A stretch of DNA of 31,760 bases from RGIG3135 sp964477115 (GCA_964477115.1 CAYZCY010000017.1:1-31760), one strand, 5' to 3'. Shown: positions 7,599-15,896, counted from the first letter of the stretch. The notes: generated by a model not told the origin, from the letters alone. Numbers and translations: made by a program.

Positions 7599-8468
7599 CT
7601 AGGGAATGGCATAGCCTTGACGCATGCTGAAGCGCCTCGGGGCATCGTCGTCGACAGGCTGCGACGAAGCATCGGGGTGTATGACAGGCGGCGTCATGGG
7701 TACGGGATGCTTGGGGTTTTCCGATTCAAGGCCATGGGCGAGGACCTGCATGCGCTCCTCCACCTCGCGAATGATGTCGCTGCATGCGCGAAGCTCCGCT
7801 TCAGCGTCAAGACCCTCGACCGTACGAACCGCCTTGTACTTCAGATCATGTTCGAGGCTGGCCCAGAAGTCCATGGCAATCGTGCGAATCTGAATCTCAA
7901 CCGGCACCTGCTCCTTGCGATCGAGAAAGTATACCGGCGTCTTGACCACCAAATGAAGGCTGCGATAGCCATTGGGCTTGGGATTGGCGATGTAGTCCTT
8001 CACCTTGACCACCTGCAGGTCATCCTGACCCTTCAGAAGCTCGGCGATCTGATAAGCGTCCTCAACGTAGGAGCAGATCACGCGAAGGCCGGCGATGTCC
8101 ATGACATGCTCTTCCATATCGTGGAGCGTTGACTCCTTGCCGTAGCGTTGCAGCTTCTCGAAGATGCTCGGCACCGACTTCATACGAGACTCGATATGAT
8201 GGATGGGGTTGCGCTGCTTCCTGAGCTTGAGGTCCTGGTCGAGCGTTTCGAGGCGAACCTCCATCTGACGCATGGCGGCATGGTATTTCTGCAGGATGTC
8301 CTGCGCTGCGTATTCGAGCACGGCAAGCGCATCGATGTCCTTCTCGGTCAGGGTGCGGTTCTTGGTAAGCTTGCGCGAGTTTTCCGCCGCAATCTCGTCG
8401 GAATAGCGGCGGTACTCGGCTGCCGAGTTTACCCGAATTGCATCTAGTGATCCTGCGGATCGGTTCAT
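7599..8468 (-). CDS. Small alarmone (p)ppGpp synthetase, RelA/SpoT domain only
   Basis: Transfers pyrophosphate from ATP to GDP/GTP to make the stringent-response alarmone. The protein is 289 residues and has only the synthetase domain: SRMKSVPSIFEKLQRYG (94-110), DIAGLRVICSY (124-134) with the metal-binding Asp, NGYRSLHLVV (166-175), and VPVEIQIRTIAMDFWASLEH (188-207). There is no HD hydrolase, TGS or ACT domain, so it belongs to the small alarmone synthetases, closest in layout to RelQ/YjbM. It is longer than those (about 210 residues) because of about 30 extra residues at the start and about 45 proline-rich, disordered-looking residues at the end. It lies 91 bases after mazG on the same strand and could be co-transcribed with it. 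Confidence 0.93.
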   Translation of the reverse strand: MNRSAGSLDAIRVNSAAEYRRYSDEIAAENSRKLTKNRTLTEKDIDALAVLEYAAQDILQKYHAAMRQMEVRLETLDQDLKLRKQRNPIHHIESRMKSVPSIFEKLQRYGKESTLHDMEEHVMDIAGLRVICSYVEDAYQIAELLKGQDDLQVVKVKDYIANPKPNGYRSLHLVVKTPVYFLDRKEQVPVEIQIRTIAMDFWASLEHDLKYKAVRTVEGLDAEAELRACSDIIREVEERMQVLAHGLESENPKHPVPMTPPVIHPDASSQPVDDDAPRRFSMRQGYAIP

Positions 8469-8559
8469 TGATATTCGCCTCCCTCGGCATGCGCCGAAGC
8501 TCGTTTTCTGCTTACCTTCGCCTAATTCAAAAGCTCATGCCAAGCTTTAGATCCAGGCT

Positions 8560-9447
8560 CTATCTCTCCATCGCCTTGGACATCTGCCACAGCTGCTCTA
8601 GCTCGTCCATGGGCAGGTCCTCGAGACGCTTGTCCTGACCAAAAGCCGCACCTTCCATGAAGGCCCAGCGAGCGCGGAACTTGGAGCAGGTGGCGCGCAA
8701 GGCGTTTTCCGAGCTCACGCCCATTTTGCGAGCCACGTTGACAAGAGCGAAGAACACGTCTCCCACCTCAAGCTCAACCGCCGCAGCTGCAGCCTCGTCG
8801 GCTTCCTTGAGAACCTTGCCGTCAGAGGTCTTTGGCGCCGCCTCATAGGCGGCCTTGAGCTCGGCTATCTCCTCGCTCACCTTTTCCCATACGCCCTCAA
8901 CGCTGTCCCATTCAAAACCTGCGGCAGCAGCCTTGCGAGAGATCTTCTGCGCCTGCATGAGCGCGGGAAAGCTCTTGGGAACCCCGTCTAGCAAACCGGC
9001 GGGCACCCGAGAGGAAGCCAAGCCCTGCTCTACCGCAGCTTCCGCTTCGGCAAGCTTTACCTGATCCCAGAGGTCAAGCACCTCGTTGGCGTTGCTGGCA
9101 GCCGCCTCGCCAAACACATGCGGATGGCGGCGAATCATCTTGGCGTTAACGTCACGGCACACATCATCAATGGTGAACTCGCCCGCATCTGCGGCGATCT
9201 GACTCTGCAGAACCACCTGAAGCAATACGTCGCCCAGCTCTTCACGCAAATGAACAAGATCCGACGACTCTATGGCGTCAACGGCCTCATAGGCTTCTTC
9301 GATCATGTTGTGGGCAATGGAAGCATGCGTTTGTTCGCGGTCCCACGGACAACCGTCGGGCGCGCGAAGCGCCTCTATGGTTGCCACAAATTCATTGAAA
9401 TCCGCATGCTCCCGCACTTGGACATGTGCGACCTTGCACTCGGTCAT
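8560..9447 (-). CDS. mazG: Nucleoside triphosphate pyrophosphohydrolase MazG
   Basis: Hydrolyses (d)NTPs to monophosphates plus pyrophosphate, cleaning damaged nucleotides and, in E. coli, moderating ppGpp levels. The 295-residue protein has both MazG halves. The first contains CPWD (33-36), EEAYE (50-54) and EELGD (69-73). The second contains EEIAE (192-196) and ELEVGDVFFALVNVAR (225-240). The two EExxE-D sets are the metal-binding sites. An insertion rich in alanine and lysine (about 205-223) separates the two halves of the second site. The start has AAGG 9 bases upstream and a consensus TATAAT further up. Being next to an alarmone synthetase fits a shared role in nucleotide stress, though this is inference. 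Confidence 0.95.
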   Translation of the reverse strand: MTECKVAHVQVREHADFNEFVATIEALRAPDGCPWDREQTHASIAHNMIEEAYEAVDAIESSDLVHLREELGDVLLQVVLQSQIAADAGEFTIDDVCRDVNAKMIRRHPHVFGEAAASNANEVLDLWDQVKLAEAEAAVEQGLASSRVPAGLLDGVPKSFPALMQAQKISRKAAAAGFEWDSVEGVWEKVSEEIAELKAAYEAAPKTSDGKVLKEADEAAAAAVELEVGDVFFALVNVARKMGVSSENALRATCSKFRARWAFMEGAAFGQDKRLEDLPMDELEQLWQMSKAMER

Positions 9448-9516
9448 CCGGCTTCACCTTCCCCTGCTCAACCGAAATCAAACGAAAACGCCTGTGGGCG
9501 CCTCGTCTTCCGCGCG

Positions 9517-9543
9517 ATTATACAACTCATGCCAAAAGTGCAA
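9517..9543 (-). promoter_or_regulatory. Candidate mazG promoter
   Basis: On the minus strand TTGCAC (complement of 9538-9543) and a perfect TATAAT (complement of 9517-9522) are separated by 15 bases. The spacing is short of the ideal 17, so the -35 assignment is uncertain; the -10 box is good. Confidence 0.5.
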
Positions 9544-9646
9544 GCCGCCTCTCACCGATTCGCACCCACGATGCACAAACGCACCTCGCACCCGCCACAA
9601 TTGCGGCATAATGGCTCCTTGCCCTAGCAATTTTTTTGCGAAAGCG

Positions 9647-9652
9647 TAATAT
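9647..9652 (+). promoter_or_regulatory. Candidate -10 box for mihF
   Basis: TAATAT follows a T-run and lies about 120 bases upstream of the mihF ATG, giving a leader of roughly 115 bases. No convincing -35 box is visible. Confidence 0.35.
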
Positions 9653-9773
9653 AGGGGCCGTGCGCAAACATCCGGTGGCTTATGCCCATAAGATCAAAGC
9701 TAAGCAGCTTGAGAAGGCAGAAACGCCAAACTCAAAAACGCGCACGTATCGAACTCAGAGGAAAGAGAGACAG

Positions 9774-10082
9774 ATGGCAGCACCCACCATGACTCCCGAG
9801 CAACGCGCAGCAGCTCTTGAGAAGGCACGCGTTGTCCGCGCCGCCCGTTCCGAAATCACCACCAAGCTCTCGATGGGCCTCACCAGCCCCATCGAGGTTC
9901 TCGATCAGGTCGAAGACCCCATTATTGGACGCATGAAGGTTAAGGCCTTCATCTCCGCCTGCCCCGGCTATGGCAAGGTCAAAACCGAGCGCCTCATGGA
10001 AGAGCTCGGCATCGACGCCAACCGCCGCATCCAGGGCCTGGGCTCCAACCAAATGAAGGCCCTCAAGGAGGCCCTCGCCTAA
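9774..10082 (+). CDS. mihF: Integration host factor, actinobacterial type
   Basis: Small nucleoid protein of 102 residues that binds and bends DNA; it is found in Actinobacteria and unrelated to the E. coli IHF heterodimer. Family marks are LTPEQRAAALEKA-like opening (here MTPEQRAAALEKARVVRAAR), the helical segment LSMGLTSPIEVLDQV, and the helix-two-turn-helix MKVKAFISACPGYGKVKTER, LMEELGIDANRRIQGLG, which contacts DNA. The ATG at 9774 is chosen because GAGGAAAG lies just upstream and because homologues begin shortly before the MTPEQR stretch. It is followed by a terminator, then the RNA methyltransferase gene on the same strand. This gene is the best single marker for the actinobacterial origin of the window. 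Confidence 0.95.
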   Translation: MAAPTMTPEQRAAALEKARVVRAARSEITTKLSMGLTSPIEVLDQVEDPIIGRMKVKAFISACPGYGKVKTERLMEELGIDANRRIQGLGSNQMKALKEALA

Positions 10083-10102
10083 GGCGACCGCCCAATGTTT
10101 GC

Positions 10103-10140
10103 AAGGCGCATGCTGCAAGGCGTGCGCCTTTCTTGTTTTG
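10103..10140 (+). terminator. Rho-independent terminator after mihF
   Basis: AAGGCGCA and TGCGCCTT form an 8-bp stem with a 12-base loop, followed by the T-rich TCTTGTTTTG. It lies 20 bases after the mihF stop and just before the ribosome site of the next gene. Confidence 0.75.
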
Positions 10141-10153
10141 AGAGGAACTAGCC

Positions 10154-11017
10154 ATGCCCCTCGTATATGTCGACAACCTTGACGCCCCCGAGCTTGACGC
10201 CTATGCACGCCTGACCGAACTTCAGCTGCGCAACAAGCTTGAACCCGAAAAGGGCCTGTTCATAGCCGAATCCGAAAAGGTGATCGAGCGCGCCTTCGAA
10301 GGCGGCGCCACTCCCCTATCGCTTCTGCTCGAGGAAAAATGGCTCGAAGGGATAGCCCCTCTCATCGCAAAGATGGAAAAGCGCCACCCCGATCTCCCCA
10401 TATTCATCGCGCCGCATGACCAGCTGCAAAAGCTTACCGGTTTCGAGCTTACGCGCGGTGCTCTCGGCGCGTTCAGGCGCCCCGCCCTCAAAAGCGTCGA
10501 AGAGGTGGTGCGCGATGCCCGCCTTGTGGCAGTGCTGGAAAACATCACCAACCACACCAACGTAGGGGCCATATTCCGTTCGGCGGCAGCGCTCGGCGTT
10601 GACGCCGTCCTGGTGACGCCTGCCTGCTACGACCCCCTGTACCGCCGCGCCGTGCGCGTTTCCATGGGCACGGTGTTTCAGGTGCCATGGACGCGCATCG
10701 GCACCGAATGCGAAGGCGCGAAAGGCAAGCCCGGTGACCCCGGAGCTCCCTGGGCACGCGAGGGCTTACCCCTGCTGAAATCGCTCGGCTTCACCACCGC
10801 CGCCATGGCCCTTTCCGATGATTCGGTATCCCTGGACGATCCCGTGCTCAACGCCGCGAACAAGATTGCGCTTATCTTCGGTACCGAAGGAGACGGTCTG
10901 GCGCGAAGCACCGTCGAAGGCTGCGATTACACCGTGCGCATTCCCATGGCGCATGGCGTTGACTCCCTCAACGTGGCAGCGGCAAGCGCCGTTGCCTTCT
11001 GGCAGCTCAGGCGCTAA
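10154..11017 (+). CDS. SpoU/TrmH-family RNA 2'-O-ribose methyltransferase
   Basis: SPOUT-class enzyme of 287 residues that transfers a methyl group from SAM to a ribose in tRNA or rRNA. The N-terminal 100 residues match the substrate-binding domain (LRNKLEPEKGLFIAESEKVI). The catalytic knot carries motif 1 ENITNHTNVGAIFRSAAALG with the conserved N and R, motif 2 IALIFGTEGDGL, and motif 3 IPMAHGVDSLNVAAASAVAF. Between them is a local extra stretch rich in glycine and proline (ECEGAKGKPGDPGAPW) that most relatives lack. The exact RNA target cannot be told. The start has AGAGGA 7 bases upstream. It is convergent with the DUF2064 gene, with no clear terminator in the 69 bases between. Confidence 0.93.
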   Translation: MPLVYVDNLDAPELDAYARLTELQLRNKLEPEKGLFIAESEKVIERAFEGGATPLSLLLEEKWLEGIAPLIAKMEKRHPDLPIFIAPHDQLQKLTGFELTRGALGAFRRPALKSVEEVVRDARLVAVLENITNHTNVGAIFRSAAALGVDAVLVTPACYDPLYRRAVRVSMGTVFQVPWTRIGTECEGAKGKPGDPGAPWAREGLPLLKSLGFTTAAMALSDDSVSLDDPVLNAANKIALIFGTEGDGLARSTVEGCDYTVRIPMAHGVDSLNVAAASAVAFWQLRR

Positions 11018-11086
11018 AAAGCAAGCCCTCACAAGAGAAGCGCCAGGTAGGTCCCCCATAGAATTGAATCGATCCCGCGAAATCGC

Positions 11087-11953
11087 CTAGGCTTTGTCTA
11101 TGTGCTCGCGCGGATCCATGAGCACGTTGGGCATGACGCGTACCTCGTGCCAGCCCATCTGCTTGAGGGCGTCCCAGGTGCGCCACGGAGGACAGACGTC
11201 ATCGTGTTTGGCGCAGTAATTGAGCGCCTCGACAAGCGTGATGTTATGGCGAAGGTCAGCCATGGTATCCACGTCGGGAATGGGCGGAAGGTAGAGCGCC
11301 GGCAAGCCGAGTCGATCGGCCTTGTGAATGTATGCCGGCAAAACGGTGAGGCCCTCCTGGTTGTAGAACACACCGGAGTGATCAAAGTCGGTCTCGCGCG
11401 TCCAGCCGATGACAGACACGCCCATCTCCTGGTCGGGTGCCAAAACGATGCCGCCACCGGGAACCGTGTCCAAGCGGTGCAGCGCGTCGAAGCCCGCAAA
11501 GATATCCGCCTTGGTAAGCGCCGGCATGTCGGCGCCCATGGACAAAATGCAATCGGCACCACGGGCCCAGGTCTGCTCGAAGGAATGGTTGTAGTGCTCA
11601 TCGAAGCTCGCACCTTCGTCGACAATCACTTCGAAGGGACGGGGCCACTCCCCCGCATCTGAAAACAGCTTGCGCATGATTTCGGCATTCGGAGCCGGCG
11701 TTGTCGAAATGACGAGTTCGTAGCTGTCTCGAATCTCCTCGCCCGTTGCGGGATCAAGCTCGGCGGGCCTCGCCTCCAGGTCATCCATGGCCGCCATGAT
11801 GATCTCGACCACGTCGAAGAGCATGCAATGATATAGCGCAGACGCTACCTCAGGCTGAAAGATTCCGTCCTTGAGCACGGTCAGGCGCGTTTTCACCAAG
11901 CCAGGCTCGGGCACCTTGCTGAACAACACCAAAGCGTTCTTGCGCTCTCTCAC
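11087..11953 (-). CDS. DUF2064 / TIGR04282-type glycosyltransferase-like protein
   Basis: Cytosolic protein of 288 residues with a GT-A/nucleotidyltransferase-like fold. Marks are the opening ALVLFSKVPEPGLVKTRL, the acidic motif LSMGADMPALTKADI at about residues 136-150, which sits where such enzymes bind the metal-nucleotide, GGGIVLAPDQEMGVSVIG, and PPIPDVDTMADL. Members of this family are annotated as glycosyltransferases, but I know of no settled substrate. Translation begins at a GTG with AGGAAG 8 bases upstream. The gene lies 94 bases downstream of apt on the same strand, possibly in one transcript. Confidence 0.85.
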   Translation of the reverse strand: MRERKNALVLFSKVPEPGLVKTRLTVLKDGIFQPEVASALYHCMLFDVVEIIMAAMDDLEARPAELDPATGEEIRDSYELVISTTPAPNAEIMRKLFSDAGEWPRPFEVIVDEGASFDEHYNHSFEQTWARGADCILSMGADMPALTKADIFAGFDALHRLDTVPGGGIVLAPDQEMGVSVIGWTRETDFDHSGVFYNQEGLTVLPAYIHKADRLGLPALYLPPIPDVDTMADLRHNITLVEALNYCAKHDDVCPPWRTWDALKQMGWHEVRVMPNVLMDPREHIDKA

Positions 11954-12047
11954 TGCGGTCTTCCTTTCGGTTTTAGATCTATCTACTGCGCGCGCTCGCG
12001 CATGCGGATGAGCACCGCCCGCTCAAGGGCATCTCTGAAAAATTGGC

Positions 12048-12578
12048 CTATTCGACCACGTAGAGCGAAAGAACCTCAGCGTCGGTTACTTCCGCAATGG
12101 CGGCGCGAGGGTTCAGGAAGGCGAGCTCCATGAAAAAGCCCATGCCCACCAGCTTGGCGCCGGCCTGAGCAACCAAATCGGCCATAGCGTTAGCCGTTCC
12201 GCCCGTTGCCACAAGATCGTCGACGATGAGCACCATGTCGTCTTCTGACAGGGCGTCCTTGTGAATCTCGAGGGAATCCTCGCCGTATTCGAGCATGAAG
12301 GACTTCGAGTAGGCCTCGCGCGGCAACTTACCAGGCTTGCGCGCGGGAACAAAACCCGCACCCATCTTGGCAGCCACGGGTGCACCCACCATGAAGCCAC
12401 GTGCTTCTGCGGCGACAACCTTGGTCACGCCTTTGCCCGCGAAGTGCTCGGCAATGCCGTTGACAATAGCCGCAAAACCGTCGGGATCAGCTAAAACGGG
12501 CGTGATGTCCTTGAAGATGATGCCCGGCTTCGGGTAATCGGGAATACTCACGATGAGGTGTTCATACTCAAAGGCCAT
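12048..12578 (-). CDS. apt: Adenine phosphoribosyltransferase
   Basis: Purine-salvage enzyme of 176 residues that joins adenine to PRPP to give AMP. It has the family opening IPDYPKPGIIFKDITPVLAD, the flexible loop with ARGFMVGAPVA, RKPGKLPREAYSKSFMLEYG, and the PRPP-binding motif VLIVDDLVATGGTANAM. Length and motifs are standard. The ATG has AGGG 6 bases upstream. A terminator-like hairpin sits in front of the gene, serving htpG and possibly acting as an apt leader structure if apt transcription starts further upstream. Confidence 0.97.
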   Translation of the reverse strand: MAFEYEHLIVSIPDYPKPGIIFKDITPVLADPDGFAAIVNGIAEHFAGKGVTKVVAAEARGFMVGAPVAAKMGAGFVPARKPGKLPREAYSKSFMLEYGEDSLEIHKDALSEDDMVLIVDDLVATGGTANAMADLVAQAGAKLVGMGFFMELAFLNPRAAIAEVTDAEVLSLYVVE

Positions 12579-12601
12579 GCTTATCCCTTCATTCGGCGCA
12601 C

Positions 12602-12635
12602 TAAAAACGGGGCCGCCGCATATGCGACAAGCCCC
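12602..12635 (-). terminator. Terminator after htpG, in front of apt
   Basis: On the minus strand GGGGC and GCCCC enclose the self-complementary CGCATATGCG, followed by GUUUUU. It ends 24 bases before the apt start. A TAAAAT box directly upstream of the hairpin (12636-12641) leaves open that the hairpin is also in an apt leader. Confidence 0.7.
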
Positions 12636-12700
12636 ATTTTACAACGCTCATCTACGCAGGAAGCTCGCACCCGACGAACGGGCGTCCACCTACGCGAAAG

Positions 12701-14632
12701 CTATTTCATCAACTCGCACACGCTCTGAGAAAACGCGATCGGATCGTCGATGGGCAAACCCTCGACCAGCAGAGCCTGATCGTACAGAAGGGCTGCGTAT
12801 TTCTTCACCTTGGCCGCATCCCCTGCCGCATGGGCAGCCTTCATGGTACCCATAACCGGATGGTTCATGTTCACCTCGAGAACCACATGGCACTCGGGCG
12901 CATCTTCGACAGCACCGGGAGCGTTGCGCATCATATAGTTCATCTTGAGCGAAACGATGCCTTCGGTGGTAAGCACGGCGGGAGCATCGGTCAGGCGGGT
13001 AGAAACCGCCACCTTCTCCACCTTGCCCTCAAGAGCCTCAGCCATGATGTCGAAGAGATCCTTGTTCTCCTCGGTGGCCGCGGCAGCCTGCTCCTTTTCC
13101 TCCTCGGTGGTAAGGCCCAAGTCCTCGCCGGCAACGTTTTTGATCGGCAGCGGCTCATCGCCCTCGCCAGAACCCGCGTACTCGCCCAGGCCCATCATGC
13201 AGAACTCGTCCACGTTGTCGCTGCACAGAAGCACGTCGTATCCCTTGGCAAGAACCGTGGTCACGATGGGCATCTTGGCCATACGATCGATGCTGTCACC
13301 CGCAGCGTAGTAAATGGCGCTCTGACCCTCGGGCGCATCGGTCAGGTATTCGTCAAAAGTGATCATCTTCTTCTGCTTGGCAGAATAGAACATGAGCAGG
13401 TCAGCTAAGACATCGTTAGCCTGACCGTAGCTGGAGTACACGCCGTACTTCAGCGTGCGGCCGAAGTTCTCGAAGAACTTCTCGTAAGCCTCACGGTCGT
13501 TGTTGCGCATGTTGGCAAGCTCGGACTTGATCTTCTTCTCCAGACGGCGAGCAATGGCCTTGAGCTGACCGTTGTGCTGCAGCGTCTCACGGGAGATGTT
13601 GAGCGTGAGGTCGGCGGAGTCAACCACGCCACGCACGAAGTTGAAGTAGTCCGGAACGAGCTCCTCGCACTTGTCCATGATGAGCACGTTGGAGCTGTAG
13701 AGGGCCAGGCCCTTCTTGTAGTCCTTCGTGTACATGTCATAGGGCTGACGACCCGGAATGAAGAGCAGGGCGTCATAGGTCAGAGTACCCTCGGCGTGCA
13801 GAGAGATCACGCGCGCCGGATCCTCGAAATCATGGAAGTCGGTCTTGTAGAACTCGTTGTACTCTTCGTCGGAAACCTCGGACTTCTTGCGCTTCCAAAT
13901 GGGAATCATGGAATTCAGGGTGCGCACTTCCTGGATGTTCTCAAACTCGGGAACGTAGTCATCGCCCGCATCTTCAGGACGCGGCTTCATACGGGAAGTG
14001 GTGACCTCCATCTTGACGGGATAGCGCACGTAGTTGCTGTAGCGCTTCACCAAGTCGGTCAGGCCGATCTCGCTCGCGTAGATGCTGTAGTCTTCGTCAT
14101 CGGTGTCGTCCTTGAGCTCGATAAACACGTCAGTGCCGTGCTCGGCGCGCTCTGCGGGCTCAATGGTGAAGCCCTCCACGCCGTCGCTTTCCCAAGCCCA
14201 TGCCTCATCGCTGGCATAAGAGCGGGACACCACGCGAACGCGCTTGCCCACCATGAAGGCAGAATAGAAACCAACGCCAAACTGGCCGATGATATCCACG
14301 TCGGCAACGCCTTCCTCAGCGTTTTCCGCCTTGAACTCAAAGGAGTCGGAATGCGCGATGGTGCCCAGATTGACCTCGAGTTCCTCCTTGGTCATACCGA
14401 TGCCGTTATCGGACACGGTAAGGGTGCGGGCCGGACCGTCAAAGGACAGGCTGATGACAAGGTCGTCGCGGCTGACGGCAAGCGAGCTATCCGTCAGGCT
14501 GCGGAAGTACAGCTTGTCGACGGCGTCGGATGCGTTGGAGATCAGCTCGCGCAGGAAGATTTCCTTGTTGGTGTAAATGGAGTTGATCATGAGGTCGAGA
14601 AGCTTTTTGCTCTCTGTTTTGAACTGCTGCAT
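12701..14632 (-). CDS. htpG: Chaperone HtpG (Hsp90)
   Basis: ATP-driven dimeric chaperone of 643 residues in the cytosol, a normal length for bacterial Hsp90. The ATP-binding domain is complete: FLRELISNASDAVDKL (about 26-41) with the catalytic Glu and Asn, SDNGIGMTKEEL (about 74-85), and GQFGVGFYSAFMV. The middle domain contains YTKDYKKGLALYSSNVLIMD and LNISRETLQHN with the ATP-contacting Arg; the C-terminal domain contains NMNHPVMGTM. The start has AAGGA 5 bases before the ATG. Upstream lie a near-consensus promoter and a CIRCE-type operator, so the gene is probably repressed by HrcA and induced by heat or misfolding. A terminator follows. Confidence 0.98.
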   Translation of the reverse strand: MQQFKTESKKLLDLMINSIYTNKEIFLRELISNASDAVDKLYFRSLTDSSLAVSRDDLVISLSFDGPARTLTVSDNGIGMTKEELEVNLGTIAHSDSFEFKAENAEEGVADVDIIGQFGVGFYSAFMVGKRVRVVSRSYASDEAWAWESDGVEGFTIEPAERAEHGTDVFIELKDDTDDEDYSIYASEIGLTDLVKRYSNYVRYPVKMEVTTSRMKPRPEDAGDDYVPEFENIQEVRTLNSMIPIWKRKKSEVSDEEYNEFYKTDFHDFEDPARVISLHAEGTLTYDALLFIPGRQPYDMYTKDYKKGLALYSSNVLIMDKCEELVPDYFNFVRGVVDSADLTLNISRETLQHNGQLKAIARRLEKKIKSELANMRNNDREAYEKFFENFGRTLKYGVYSSYGQANDVLADLLMFYSAKQKKMITFDEYLTDAPEGQSAIYYAAGDSIDRMAKMPIVTTVLAKGYDVLLCSDNVDEFCMMGLGEYAGSGEGDEPLPIKNVAGEDLGLTTEEEKEQAAAATEENKDLFDIMAEALEGKVEKVAVSTRLTDAPAVLTTEGIVSLKMNYMMRNAPGAVEDAPECHVVLEVNMNHPVMGTMKAAHAAGDAAKVKKYAALLYDQALLVEGLPIDDPIAFSQSVCELMK

Positions 14633-14717
14633 GTAGGTCCTTCTTTCGCGTTGAACCCGAAAGGGCGGCGGGCTTGAAACGCGGCCGCCGAAGCCTTTCG
14701 GATGGCTCGATCACCCG

Positions 14718-14744
14718 TTGGCAATCAAAGCCTTTGAGTGCTAA
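14718..14744. promoter_or_regulatory. CIRCE-type operator (HrcA site) upstream of htpG
   Basis: On the minus strand a perfect CIRCE half-site TTAGCACTC is followed, after exactly 9 bases, by GATTGCCAA, which matches the consensus second half GAGTGCTAA at 7 of 9 positions. It lies just at or after the expected transcription start of htpG, the classical location. HrcA itself is not in this window. Confidence 0.85.
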
Positions 14745-14750
14745 ATAGTG

Positions 14751-14778
14751 ATTCTATTCATCAGAAAATCTATGTCAA
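14751..14778 (-). promoter_or_regulatory. Sigma-70-type promoter of htpG
   Basis: On the minus strand a perfect TTGACA (complement of 14773-14778) is followed after 16 bases by TAGAAT (complement of 14751-14756). Transcription would start near 14744, right at the CIRCE element. This is the best promoter in the window. Confidence 0.85.
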
Positions 14779-14855
14779 TATCTATCAAGTTTTTCGCAAA
14801 GCATCCATACGGCAAGCTGCTCTACAATGGTGTCAGCCTCACCGAAGGGACGCGT

Positions 14856-15851
14856 ATGCACACCACCAAAGACCTCGTCAGCCAAAACCACACCCCGGGC
14901 ATCCTCTGCATCGGAGCTATCATGGCCGACGTCATGAGCCATGTTCCCGCCCTCCCCGGGCGCGGAGAGGGCGTCGTAGTGGAGAAAACCATCGCACAGC
15001 TTGGCGGATGCGCCTTCAACTCAGGTAACGCCGTGCGACAGCTCGGTCAAAACTGCCTGCTCTTCGCCCCCATCGGATGCGGCGTGTGGGCCAACTTCAT
15101 CAGAGAGCAGCTTTCCCTGCGCGGACTTGCAGGCCTCGAAGTGCAGACTTCGCTCGACTGCGGATCGTGCCTCTGTCTAGTTGAGCCCGACGGAGAGCGC
15201 ACCATGATCACCACCCCCGGCATCGAACGTCATTTCGAAGCTTCCTGGTTCGATCTCATCGACGCCGCAGACTACGATCTGGCCTTTGCCTCTGGTTACG
15301 AAATAGATGGAGAAGGTGGGCGCGCCATCATCGAATTCATCGAGCGCAACCCGCATATCGAATTCTGGTACGCGCCGGGTCCGCGTACCACCTACGTTTC
15401 CGATGAAAAGGTGGAGCGCATCAAGGCCCTGCATCCCTGCTGGCACTTAAACGACCTCGAACTGCTGCAATATGCAGAGAAAACCGGTCTTCCCCTCACA
15501 GATGGCAGCCAGCCAAAAGATTTCGACACTATCTTCGGACGCGTGCGCTGCGCCGCGTCCGCCCTTGCGGCCCTCAGCGAAAACACCGTTGTCGTCACCA
15601 TGGGGCCCGAAGGATCGGCTGCCTTCTTCCCCGACGGCAAGCACGTTTTAGTACCCACCGAACCGGTGAAGCCCATCGATACCGTAGGTGCAGGAGACAC
15701 CCACCTCGGCGCCCTGGTGGCCGCCCGTCATGCGGGAAAACCGTGGGAAGAGGCTCTGTCGATAGCCAATCGGATGGCGGCTGCAGTCTGCATGCAGGCA
15801 GGCGGCACCATGCCCGACGAGGCTTTCGATCAGCTGGGTATTGAGCTGTAG
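14856..15851 (+). CDS. PfkB/ribokinase-family carbohydrate kinase
   Basis: Cytosolic kinase of 331 residues that phosphorylates a sugar or nucleoside with ATP. The first family signature region is ILCIGAIMADVMSHVPALPG then KTIAQLGGCAFNSGNAVRQLG (about 14-64), and the second is PIDTVGAGDTHLGALVAA (about 273-290), with the anion hole GAGD and the catalytic base Asp281. The substrate is not decidable. The ATG at 14856 is chosen because GAAGGGA precedes it and the family begins here; an upstream frame from 14748 would add 36 residues that overlap the htpG promoter. It is divergent from htpG and convergent with the FecE-type gene, with a shared terminator downstream. A TACAAT box lies at 14823-14828. 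Confidence 0.9.
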   Translation: MHTTKDLVSQNHTPGILCIGAIMADVMSHVPALPGRGEGVVVEKTIAQLGGCAFNSGNAVRQLGQNCLLFAPIGCGVWANFIREQLSLRGLAGLEVQTSLDCGSCLCLVEPDGERTMITTPGIERHFEASWFDLIDAADYDLAFASGYEIDGEGGRAIIEFIERNPHIEFWYAPGPRTTYVSDEKVERIKALHPCWHLNDLELLQYAEKTGLPLTDGSQPKDFDTIFGRVRCAASALAALSENTVVVTMGPEGSAAFFPDGKHVLVPTEPVKPIDTVGAGDTHLGALVAARHAGKPWEEALSIANRMAAAVCMQAGGTMPDEAFDQLGIEL

Positions 15852-15862
15852 CGTAAATGAGG

Positions 15863-15896
15863 GCGGCGAGGAAAGCACGTCACTAGTCCTCGCCGC
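15863..15896. terminator. Shared terminator between convergent genes
   Basis: GCGGCGAGGA and TCCTCGCCGC form a perfect 10-bp stem with a 14-base loop, 11 bases after the PfkB stop. The U-runs on both sides are weak, but the position between convergent genes fits a bidirectional terminator. Confidence 0.7.

Larger units (their letters stand above)
9448..9773. other. Divergent intergenic region, mazG / mihF
   Basis: About 326 bases without a gene. It holds the candidate mazG promoter near 9517-9543 and the candidate mihF -10 box at 9647-9652, with an A-rich leader of some 110 bases before mihF. An open frame reading through this leader into mihF has no family support. No RNA gene was recognised. 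Confidence 0.5.

Noticed and set aside
9636..9773. Extended start giving mIHF 46 extra residues
   Set aside because: The extra part is basic, low in family signal, lacks a ribosome site, and a good site precedes the ATG at 9774.
11970..12020. GCGCGCGCTCGCGC stretch between apt and the DUF2064 gene as a regulatory repeat
   Set aside because: It is short, low in complexity and forms no convincing stem with a run of U.
13574..14677. Open frame of 367 codons on the plus strand across htpG
   Set aside because: Complement of htpG, with no ribosome site and no recognisable domain.
14748..14855. Extended start of the PfkB-family gene
   Set aside because: It would code through the htpG promoter and has no ribosome site; family homology begins after 14856.
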